Assembly (NCBI GenBank): GCA_032622095.1
Contig: CP136069.1
Location: 125,505,450 to 125,569,449 of the forward strand
Origin: Siphonodentalium dalli
Lineage: Eukaryota; Mollusca; Scaphopoda; Gadilida; Siphonodentaliidae
Reading direction: 5' to 3'
Length of the DNA stretch: 64,000 nucleotides
Positions 24,701-36,700 of this stretch are shown here, in pieces. The position numbers and the translations under genes were made by a program. Under the pieces are notes generated by a model. That model saw only the letters and a program-made list of their open reading frames with translations. It was not told the origin of the DNA and searched no databases. Each line of letters starts with the position of its first letter. Position 1 is the first letter of the stretch.

Positions 24701-27700
24701 CTCTTCAAAAAGTCCGACGCGGTCTCTTCAAAAAGTCCGACGCGTTACCGAAACGAACTTCCGAAGCGCCTGGTACATACTCTGATAATGTCGTAATTGT
24801 TTTATATCTGAAAAGCGGGACGGCGGTCTTTTAAGTTAATTAAAACATTTATTTGTGACACTCACGATGGTCAGTAACAACACAGATGGGAACATCTCAT
24901 CGTGTTTTCAGCGTGTCAAAACATTCGTGATTAACATTCATTACCGCAAAGGGATCGAACAAAGGCGACGGAATAACAACACAAAACAATAGGTCATATT
25001 TTATTTTTTTATTTTAAACACTTGGGTCTTTGGCTCTGCATCGTCTGTTTCTTTTTGGGATGGCTGCCACAATTCATCTATATACGGACATGTCCAGACA
25101 TGTCCGGAAAAAAAAATAGAAAAAAAATTAAGAAAAAAAAAATTCCCCCTAAAATTGAAGGCGACTTCGATTTCGCCTTAGAGCGACGATAGGGCGAAGT
25201 CAGCGACAGTAAGGCAACAATCTCACCCGAGTCGCCTTGTGACCTGAGGCCTGATATTAGCTTCCCTTTAACCGAATAAATTCCATAACTTTCTAGCAGA
25301 ATATCCAGTTACCAGGTATATTTTGATTCAAGGTTGACAGAGCAACACTAGGTCAGATATATCTATAGTTGTAACAGAGTCAAAATATTATTGCACTTAC
25401 ATTGTTGCTTAACCGTGTCTAGTGTCTCTTTCCACATTTGGGTATCATGTCGTATCTGAGATGCCAGATGATCTCGCTCTTCTATCAACCTCTTCATCTC
25501 TGGATGCATTTGACTGAGTGAGAAGTCAATGGTTAAAATAGATACCTCTTCTGGCACATTCAACAGTAGATTAATGTATTAACCGTTTGAGTGCTAGGTC
25601 GATTTTTGTATCAACCCATATACCCTGTGCCAATGCATTCTCTTATATATGCGAGTCGACCATAGGTCGCCTCGCATATATAAGAGAATGCATTGGCCTA
25701 ACAAATGTTTTTTTTGTTTGTTTTTTTTTACAATTTTTTACAATTTTAATAATTTATTCTTATATTCTTTAACAGACTTATTTTGTAGGTTTAGGGCCGA
25801 TGAGATCGGCCCCTGGCACTCAAAGGATTAAACAATGACAGTGAATTTTGAACACTGTCAAAATGACACTACCGGGTTTTAAAGTCAAAATACAGTTTTT
25901 CCTGAAACTAAAAGAAATAATCTGTTTGAACAAGAGATAGACAGTCGTCCGGTGCATATGCCCATGTGGCATACCTTCTAGAGTGGGCATACCTATAACC
26001 TATGACTGAATTACTCAGGCAGACGGACCCTAAAAATCAGCAGTTTCAGATCAACAAAGATGAATATCTCTGGAACAAAAATCCAGAACAAAATGATTGA
26101 ACACTCCATTAAATCTCCTCATAGTAGTGAACATATATGCCACATTTCATTGATACCCCATCACTACTTTTCAAGTTATGGCATGAACAGACATCAGATG
26201 GACAAAAAGCCAACATTGCCAGACAAACAAAGATGAATAACTCTAGAATTGAAAACACAAACAAAAAGATTGAACACTCCATTGAATGTCTTCATAATAG
26301 TGAACATCTATACCAAATTTCATTGAGATCCGAGCACTACTATTCAAGTTATAACCTGATCAGACAGATGGAAGAACGGACAATAGGCCCTGACACATGC
26401 ACAGACATATGCAAAACAGTATACCTCCCCCCCGCTTTTTAAAGGGGGTATAATTAATAAACCAATGAGTGTACTGGATAACAATATCAGCTTTTAGAAT
26501 TGGTGATTTTAATAAGATTTCACCTGTAGCTTGTCTCGTCATCTGGAGAGTTATTAACAATGAAAATGAGAACAATGTTGATCTATTTTTAAATGTACTT
26601 GTCGAATATAGTTATTTTATAGACTTTTTAAAAAATATTTTATTTCAAATGAACCCACTTTGAAGGCATTTTGTCGCTTTAAAAGCCCTTTATTTACCTG
26701 GTTGTTGTTTCTTCCTCGAGTGGTTTTTCTGCTGCGCTCGGCTCAGATTGTCCACTAATCACCTGCACTGCTTTCTTCCTTATAATCTGACCTTCAATAA
26801 TATTAAAACCTATGTTTCAAAAAACATTTTGAATACTCTGAATTTAGAATAATTAATTTTAAACAAGAGTCATGGCATATTAGTTTATTTTGAAGAACTT
26901 GTGAACAATGCTCATTTTTTTTTGGACAAATAAATATACATGTACACCACAATGAACAAGATGAACCATTTAGCATTTTGGTAACAAAGGGGGGAAAAAT
27001 ATTGGTCATCAAAACTTTTTAATCAACATTACTCAAATACATGTTTTATGAATATGATGGGGTTGTAGATTATCATGGTCGTTGAGTTTTTACATCAATT
27101 AAAACTGTTAGCATTTACCTCATTCATTTCACTGGGGTCAAGCCTGAATTTAGTATGTTTGACATTTACAGAATTAGGTCCCCGGATGGTGAATTTAGAG
27201 ATGCTAGCCCGCTAAGCCTCCATATTATACACTTGGCAGGACATATAATAATAATTGATGAAACAAGAGTTTAAATAAATGAACTGGTGTGAATACAGAG
27301 AATGTTAACCCTTTCTATGCTAAATACTCATTGACGAGTAGATCCCTTAGGAAATGTTCCAAGAATAAATTCAACAAACAACCATAGATGCTGAACTTAT
27401 TATTTGAACATTTCCCCCCAATGAATATGAATAATTCTGCTCTTGTATTATCTGTTTTTCTATCTGTTGTCTACTTTTATTACTTGAATAACCCTCGGAA
27501 TGAGTAATAGTTCATTCCAATTTATACTTTTATAACTGAGTGGGAGAATCAATTTAGTATAGAAAGGGTTAAAGCAATCTTAGTCGACATTACTGAAACC
27601 TACAACAGAACAGCCAACTATTCAACATATGCCATGTGTGAGACCATAAAAATACACAGAAAGATAGTCATAATTTTTTTCCATTTTCCAAATACATTCA

Positions 27701-30700
27701 GCTTTTGAAGATAGCACTCACTTTGGATTATATCAACTCGACTGACAGCAAAACCGATCCTTTGTTCATAAACCAAAAGAGTCTGGCAAACTGTCTTGAG
27801 GTTATCCATAATCTGCTGGAACTTGGAACCAAATCTGTCAATACACCGGCTATGTTAAACAGTTAGCTGATAAAAAGGCTTACATCAGCATTATATTACA
27901 ATAAGAGGCTACTTGGTCACAATGCCCATGAAAAGGGACACTGGTTTGTTCAGACCAAATCAGTCTTCTAAGCCAAAAGGGGGGATGACTCTGACAATGT
28001 AATGTATTGGACTGAACCAAGACTTGAACTGTGTTTCACTTGTCTGTATTGTCTTGCCTACTTAGAAATGCAGGCATACCCTTCAATCTTGCTCTTTATT
28101 GTCCATGCCTTCTCTTCTATATATCTATGACTCAAAGCCTGCAAATAGTGTGTCTGTCATTTGCAAAATGAGATCTCCAGAGGGTGAATTTAGAGACGCT
28201 ATCCCACACAGTGGGCTAGCATCACCAAATTCACCCTCTGGGGATCTCATTCTGCTAGACCACATCTTCTGGGAAATATCTAGTCTCAAACTAACATTGT
28301 TTTTGGTTACTTTTTCCCTTCTATATACAGTTCCTATATCCCATAATTTGCATAAGACAAAATTCATAATCGAGGTGACTAATGGGTGAACATCACCAAC
28401 TTCAATAGGTCTCCCATAGCAGTTGAGTCCTATGCAGAATGAGGTTCACAGAGGGTGAATTTGGTGATGCTAGCCCATTGTGTGGGATAGTATCAGTAAA
28501 TTCACCCTCTGGGGACCTCATTCTGCAAAATACCGACATACTAATTCAATGCTTGTTTGCAGCCTTGTATAAATCATATACCAAATGATGATAAAATCAA
28601 TATTATTTTCAATGAACTATCTGTGAAATTATAATAACCATTTAATAACTGGCCAGTCGAAGATGTATACAGTAATGCTCTAATTAATCGACTCCTTAAC
28701 CACAGCATAATTATGGGTAACTTTTCAGGATTTAGTCGGAAATATGGCTTGTTGCCATTCATTGGAAAGCTCTCGGGGAGAGCTTTCCGATGAATGGCAA
28801 CAAGCCATATTTCCGACTAAATCCTGAAAAGTTACCCATAATTCTGCTGTGGTTAAGGGGTCAATTAATTAGAGCGTTACTGTAGTTCAGGGTTCCCGTT
28901 CTCAAGGATGGGTAAAATATAAGTCTGTTCAGTGGAAATTTCGAAAAAATTTCAAGGCCCTTATAGACCAAATTCAATGCTTTTTAAGGCCTTTGTCTCA
29001 CCGAACAATAAAATAGGGCATGTTGTACAGAAATTGTGGTATAAGTTTAATACTTACAAAAATTACTATGAGAATGTTGAATGAATACTGATGGTTTGAC
29101 CAGGCACAACATGACTGTCCATTGTGGGAGTTTTTGGCTTTAAAGTGGCTTGAATTGCCATATATTAACTCTGCTGGGGTACGCTTTTCATGGGTTTATT
29201 GAATTTTATGTGGGAGTCCAGCACCATCTTCCCCATTGTTGAGATATTGATCAAACTTTGACAGTTTAGCATTTAGCAGAACACCTGTCTGCTTTAACCT
29301 GAAGGAGCCGATCTTAGTATTTGTTGATACGTACAATGATTCTTGAAAATAGACAGGCTGAATAAGATCAATCAATCAATCAATCAATCAACCAATCAAC
29401 CAATCGAAAGAAATAATCTCAGCTAATAAATTCAACAAATAGCCTGTTTATTGAGCTTACCATCTGAAGTTGGGCTTATTACCTGAAATTTGATTTAAAA
29501 AAATCCAGAATGCATCTATAATTTCTAAAATGTTCTTTCGAGGAACAAATAGGATTGTATAATATTATAATGATTATCTCACCCTTTGGCTGCAGTTACC
29601 AGACAGTTCATATCTTCCCTATTCACACATAAAGTATCATCAAGTTGGACGGCAATATTTTGAGCTTCAGAAACTTCACGCTGTAGCATCTGTAAGAGGA
29701 AATACTCCAAACTCAACAGATGACATCACACTGTATTTATGAATAGGCCTGATACAGCCAAGCCTTGAAATAGTGTGTCTGTCATTTGCAGAATGAGGTT
29801 CCCAGAGGGTGAATTTAGTGATGCTACCCCACATAGCAGGTTAGCATCACCAAATTCAACCTCTGGGAACCTCATTCTGCTGAGGTGTAAGCAGAATGAG
29901 GTCCCCAGAGGGTGAATTTGGTGATTCTAGCCACTATGCGGGGTAGCATCACTAAATTCACCCTCAGGGGACCTCATTCTGCAAATGACAGACACACTAT
30001 TTCAAGGCTTGGATACAACCCTGCTACAACATGATACATATCACTCACGATACTATAAGCATATCACGTCTTCGATTTAGACTTAAATTTTTTTTGAAAT
30101 TTTAACCCGCAGTGATGAATGGGGCCTGGTATAATGATAATTCCATTTTTAATTTCTAATAGTATACCATTCCATGCCTAAGATTATATAGTCACACTGA
30201 AAACAATTATATTTATCATTTAGCTTTAGCTGGACACTAGTGTCGAATGCTAGATATATACACTCACAGCCTCTAAGGATCTGTAAATGTAGTTCACAAA
30301 ATATATCAAAATGTGGGAATAAGCACATCGTGATATATCTGATAAAACATATTGCGATATGATTATTCAGAAAGAATCATATAACAGATATATTGTGATT
30401 AATCACTACACCATTATTTGTCAATGAAAGTTATGAACAATCAAATAATTTTGCTGATGAGGACCAGAAGAATCAATTGCCAATAGGGGGGCTCACATAT
30501 ATAAGAGAATGTACTGGCTTACAAAATCAAAGTAAATATTAATAAAAATCGACTAAAAGTCCTTCTTGTTCATCCCCAGTGGTTGGAGGGTTTGTAGAGT
30601 GAAAATCCACTGTGCTTAAGCTGTGTAACCAGTGACACAGCTTAACCACAGTGGATTTTCACTCTACGAACCCTCCAACCACTGGGGATGAACAAGAAGG

Positions 30701-33700
30701 ACTTTTAGTCGATTTTTATTATTATTTTCCTTTTCACTATTCTTGTTTATACTACAGCCACCCCTGCTTAGTGACCTGACATCATAAACATCCGCTACTA
30801 TTTCAACACATAACGCCATATCAGAGAACGGCATTCGTAGATCACTATATACACACCATGTTTTTCCACAGTTCGGAATGCACCAACCTGTATCTACACT
30901 AATCTGGTTTGAGTGGCAATGTCAGAGAAGTACATTGATATATGAAGGTCAAGCACCCTGCCCTTACTGCCAAACAATCTTTGCACGCTAGTACGACATT
31001 AACCCCTTGAAAAACATCTACGATTATAACTCATCATACATGAAACCGATTAACAAAATCAACCAGTGGAGAGTACCACTCCCTATATACTAAGCGCACA
31101 CAGGGAATATGCCACTCCCAATGAGCGGATTTGCAGCACATTACGGAACAGCCCGTGTTTTTAGCAATAGCAATGAATCGATTAACAGCATGGTGTGTAT
31201 ATCCCACACACAAGTATTACATAGATCTGTTGTGATTTATTATTAAATACATTTATTTTCACAACACAGAAGCATTTGTCACTTCTCCCTCCACGTTCCA
31301 ATAAACCATCTTCCACAAAATATGCCAGAGGATCCAAGCAGAACACCTTTATCACCCAAACATCGTAAGGTATAGCATCCTTTTTGATTGGTTTTCTCCC
31401 ACCCACATCGCCCAATTAAGCAAGTCGCCAACCACGACCTTCCGGTCTGTTTCCGTACCATTCAATTTCGTACCATTAAACAACAGAAACTCGTTGTTAC
31501 CCGCACGTCAAAAACTTACCAATGCCAACAAATGGCTCATTTTACGGATCTACACAACTGTTACCCGCATACCTAAACGGATACACATCTACTCAAACAG
31601 ACCACGGGCACACCCAGCCGTCCACATACCCGCACAAACGTTGTTACCCGCACTCCTACTTCTGGGACTTCGTGCTTCCCACTACAAACGCTAGATACCC
31701 GCACTTGTTACCCACAATTTTGGTAATGCATAATCACCATCACCACGTTGATTACCCGCACCAATTACCCGCATTTAAAATGCTCCACACCACACAGGCT
31801 AATGACCAATACGAACCACTTACCCGCATTTGTTACCCGCACTTCCGAGCATCCTTCTCACAGCCCCTTGACCCTTCTACACAGACCAATCAAATTGGAG
31901 ACCCAAAACAAACAGTATATAAGGCGAGCAAAATCCTCAAAAAATCACACGCCAAACTCAGTCTTGATGAAGTTAAACAATAACGAAAGCGCTAGACCTA
32001 TACTGCAGGTTATCTGAGTGTTGAAGCTTTTCTCTGGAGTTTTATCTCGATTTTTTGCCCTCAAAGTAAATATTGTAAGGCCAATGTATTCTCTTATATA
32101 TGCGAGGCTCCTTATGGGATAATCTGCTGAATATTTCAGTATTCTTTAACCCTTTGATGACTGGAGCTACCTCAATTTTTGCGAAAACCCTGTGCCAATA
32201 CATTCTCTTATATATGCAAGTCGCCCATATGCGACTCATATATATAAGAGAATGCATTGGCCTTAAATAAAATCTGACAAAATCAGACACAGAAATTGTG
32301 TGAGAATTGACACCAATGTTTTATATAATATAATAAATAATGCATGTCTTGTTGCTGACTGGCTCATGGACTATTGCTCCTCTTGGACTACTATTTTGGT
32401 ATGGTCAACTGCAAGCCATGCGTTATCTGTATAATATTAAGACAGTTAGGTATCCCTTGCTTATCTTACTTGTAAATGGCACATAACTTATAATATTGAC
32501 TGTTTCTTACCATACTGTTGTTACTGAGCATCTCTATCTGAGCGTCTTTGTCGGATAGAGAACATTTATATACACTCAACTGATTGTCACACAGAGATAG
32601 TTCTTCCTCCAGCTCCGTAATCTGAAATAGATATAAATGGCCGATACTGAGCCAGGGCAAACAGGTCATCAATTGGTGAGAAATGATATTTTTAAAAATA
32701 TAATATATATTTCCTTAAAGAAAGCCTGAACACTGAACTATATGGATAGATGTCCTGCGTTTGTAAAACCATAGTAGAAAAGGGGTTAACTTTTTGTGTG
32801 TGGTCGCCTACGGTACCTCGCGGTCTTGCTCGGATTAGTCACGCATGCGCAGTCCCAATATAACCGACTGAATCCGCCAGTTTATTTTCAACTCAATCAG
32901 GAGATTGGCGAGTTGCGGGGTTGGGAATGGCACCGCCATGGGAGGGCCCTATGATAGTTCAGTGTTCAGGCTTTCTTTAAGGAAATATATATTATATTTT
33001 TAAAAATATCATATTTCCGCTAAAGGAAGCCGTTCACACTGAACTATATGGATTAGAATGCAAGCCCAGGAGGAGGCACGAGCAATAAAGTTAATAGCCA
33101 AATATTGGAGGGAATGCACTCTTCTAAAACAGATTGTACCTAAATATGAACTCTTTAATGAATCTGTTATGATTAGGTACGTGAAATAACTCATATAATT
33201 AGAGTGCTATATTGCCCAAACATGTACCTCCCCCCCTTGTTTTTGGAAGCAACATCCCAGGTGGTGCCATTCAATTCAGAATTGCGAGCGAACCGAGCAA
33301 TTCTCTGTTCTTCATCCGTCAGTTCTAAGAATCCAGCCGATTTTGAGATTCGAGGAGACTAACTCCCTCTCCGCCTTAGCGACATAACGACCTGCACTGG
33401 AGGAGGCCCACTCCAAAGATGGCAAGACAACCAACATTAAGAGTTTAACTAACTGCTGTTCACCAATGCAAATGTCAGATAACCTGATGCCCAATCTATG
33501 GTACAGGTATCAAATGGAGAGCCCACCAGCCCCAATGGGTTATACAACTATAAGCGAGTCAAGCCATCGGATCAGAGGGAGCCCCCACCATCGCATGCTG
33601 CAGGTGGTCATGCCCAAGCTAATATCCTGGATGGTGGGGAGGGTGGGGAGAGGTCATTTTTCTCCGATCCCTTCACGGAGGAGTGGCAGGCAAGGCCGTG

Positions 33701-36700
33701 TCGTTAATTCGATCGTGACCAGGGGGACTCGGCGCTTTACCTCATGGGTACGGCCCCTGCCCTACGCTTAAGCTGCCTAAGGCCATCCAGCCGGTGTCGA
33801 TACGTACGCACTCGATTATTTGGCAGCTTTAGCGCCCAGAACCGCTAGCGTCTGGTGGGGGCCAAATGGCCTGGAGGTCCCAAGTACCCCTGCAGCTCCA
33901 CCAGACGTATCCCCACGAATTGGTTGAACCAACGAATTGATACACGTCACCGGAGGAGCGTGAACTGGTCCTGCCCTTAGAACAGTTATCATACGTTCAC
34001 ATGTCCCTGAGGCACCTATGTATCACAATATACACATTGCGTATATATATATATATAAAATGATATAATATATATATCCGGGGGATATACATATTAAGTT
34101 TTCCTCATGAGATCATGTCAGAAGGCCCTTCCAAAGCTGCGCCCATCAATCTAATGGGCGGAGCCAGATCACAGCTCCCTGTCATGATCCAACGTATCAC
34201 TAAATATAGATATACAACCCCACAGAGAACATGTCTCATGTCTCTGAGGTACCTATGTATCACCGTTTCACAAGATATCATTGCAGAAACCCGGTGACAC
34301 AAATCTTTCGCATATATAGATATATAAAATGATATAATATATATATCATGGTGATATATAAGTCATCATGAGATCATGTCAGAAGACCCTACTAAAGCTG
34401 CGCCCAACAATCCAATGGTCGGAGCCAGAGCAGAGATCCCTGGCACAATCCAATGTATCATTAAAGATATATATATAGCCCCTCAGAGAACATGGCCGAA
34501 CACCGCAGGTGACCAGAGCATCCGATGAGAAAGCAAACCGCTACTCTCAGGTGCCAAAACAATAGTGTCGGTACGAGTATTAATTTCGGAGAAATTTCCC
34601 AACGAGCACCATCCTTTGGAATGGAGACAGACAGCAAAATGTGCAATCACAAGTATTATGTTCAGCCTAAATCCACACACATTACTATTATTAGGCCATC
34701 ACGACCACTAGGCACCTGAGAGCAGTCCGCGTTCCCAGCAGAATACCCACCGCGATCCGATTCTAAGAAATGAAGGTGCGCCTTCTACAACCGAAATCAG
34801 TTCAAATGATGTAAAATGTAGTCAGATGATGAACACAGGTAAATTTTCACGGTCACCATACGGAATATTCAGGTCTGAGCCTCTGCCCCCCCAAACATGC
34901 AGCAGAACGACCTAGGTGTCTGATAGGTCGGTTAGTGTGAAGCATGCAGCAAACTAGGGGAAGACCCGCTCTAAAAATGGCTCCCCTAGGAAGGAAAGGA
35001 ATGAAATTATCATCCTCCTAGTAAAGGATACACATCCCTTTATAATGTTTTTTTTTTTTTAATATAGAGATAGAGAGGAACTCCCCCGACCTAAGTGGTC
35101 CCGCTTATGGCATGTTTAAGGAAGAGAGGACAGCATAGACCGAAATGCGCAGTTGGCAGCATGGCTTCAGGCCCTTATGATCGGGCATCTGTGCCATGGT
35201 GATGGGATGCCACTCGAACGGGGTGGTCCCCTGCCTGCGTCTTAGGAAAGGTCGGTAATGCTGGTCAATGAGCTTCCTCGAAAGCTTAGCTGGACAGCGC
35301 AAACGTCTTTGCCTGTTTTATTGTCTATGTGCCAGATAATCAAATTGATATGGGCAATAGAAGTATGAAGAGCCATGCTGATGGCCTCTTGTCGGAAAGG
35401 CTATTGGCAGTGATCGTGGGACACATGGCAATATAAATGCTTTCCATGTAAATATGCTTCATTCGTGTGTGAAGTATATTCGCCATATCAACGGTATGAA
35501 AGGTCGGGACACGTATATATTTTAAAATTCATTGAGACTCCAACTAGTCCATGAATACCTTCAAAATACCTACCATGCCCTTTATGAACAATACATGCTG
35601 TATTGGATGTACAGCCTGTTCTTGTACCAAGCTCACATTTGATATGGTTACTTGTCATAAATAATGTCTCCCCCCACCTTCCTCGTCTTGGAATACCACT
35701 GCTATTATATCGTTATTCATTGGGGAACGTCATCCAGGCCACGGTCGCCAGTTATTGCCAGTGGGCCAGTTACCTGGAGGGGTCAAGTCACCACGACTCT
35801 AAATACCTGTCAGGCTGGAATCATTCACATAATTGAATCAAGAAGGGGAAAGGTTGTTCAAACCAAAGTATCTTCAAATATATTTTTAGATAGTGAAACC
35901 ATGAGTAAACACCGTCAGAGTGACGATAAGCCTCTTGCCTTACTCTAGAGAATGCAAACCGGAGCACCCATGATTTGTAATTTTGTGTCCCAATTAGCGC
36001 CATATCCAGAATCGTAGTAATCCAGCCCCCCCCGCTTCTTTTCGGTAAACCTACACAGGAAGGAAAGCAATTATGTTTGTATTCCGGAAGGAGACACCAT
36101 TTTGTCGAGATACAACCCAGCAATTTAAAAAAGGATGGGTTAATTTTTGGATACAATTCAGAATAACTAAAATCTGGAATTGAGACAATAGTGAAACTGT
36201 CATCACGATTAATTTTAGTGTCATGCTTGCAATCATTAAATGCTAGCAGTTATAAATTTTGACAGTGAAGTTGAAGCACTGTACGAGAATCGAATCATGT
36301 ACTCAACAGAATTCTGACTCCTGTCAGATGTCAATCCCTGTCTGAAATTAATGACACTAACGAATCTTAGTACGACAACAGTCATTATTTTTCTGATATT
36401 GATAAACTGTAGTCTGATAAATTCAAGCGTCGACCAACACATCTAAATCATAGGAGACATGTGTGACAGTATTAAAACAGAAAACACAAAGTATTTTGTG
36501 AAAGCATGTTGTTTAGATGAGATCTAGCGACTCCAGTAGTGTTCTGTAACATGCACACACCTAGGTGTGTACATGTGCAGCGTAGTGCACCCACGACAAC
36601 ATACCTGAACAAGTGTTGTAATGGGGAAAATCGGCATTTGCATTCGGATTTTATTCAGTAATCTCAAATGGGACTTGTTAGCCTGACAAACTTGGTATCG

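Larger units (their letters stand above)
30541..32060 (+). mobile_element. 1.52-kb insertion with 14-bp TSD, possible Penelope-like long repeat
   Basis: The insertion splits a TTAA double-hairpin MITE, and the target TCAAAGTAAATATT is repeated exactly at 30527-30540 and 32061-32074. The left end is a 181-bp perfect-looking palindrome (30541-30721, AATAAAAATCGACTAAAAGTC). The interior has an array of TTACCCGCA motifs (31497-31841), a TATA box at about 31916-31922 and a hammerhead-like motif at 31961-31998. A long target duplication, no transposase, an inverted 5' duplication and a hammerhead-like motif suggest a solo Penelope-like terminal repeat or a retrozyme-like element. No reverse transcriptase is present to confirm it. 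The 153-codon frame at 31522-31983 is repeat-derived. Confidence 0.65.

Noticed and set aside
31522-31983. 153-codon frame rich in His, Pro and Thr
   Set aside because: It is built from repeated TTACCCGCA motifs and crosses a TATA promoter. Overlapping frames are equally open.
33312-33771. Possible DIRS or Ngaro-type protein in the 4.6-kb TIR element
   Set aside because: Both strands show short open frames, but none contains a recognisable recombinase, RT or gag motif.
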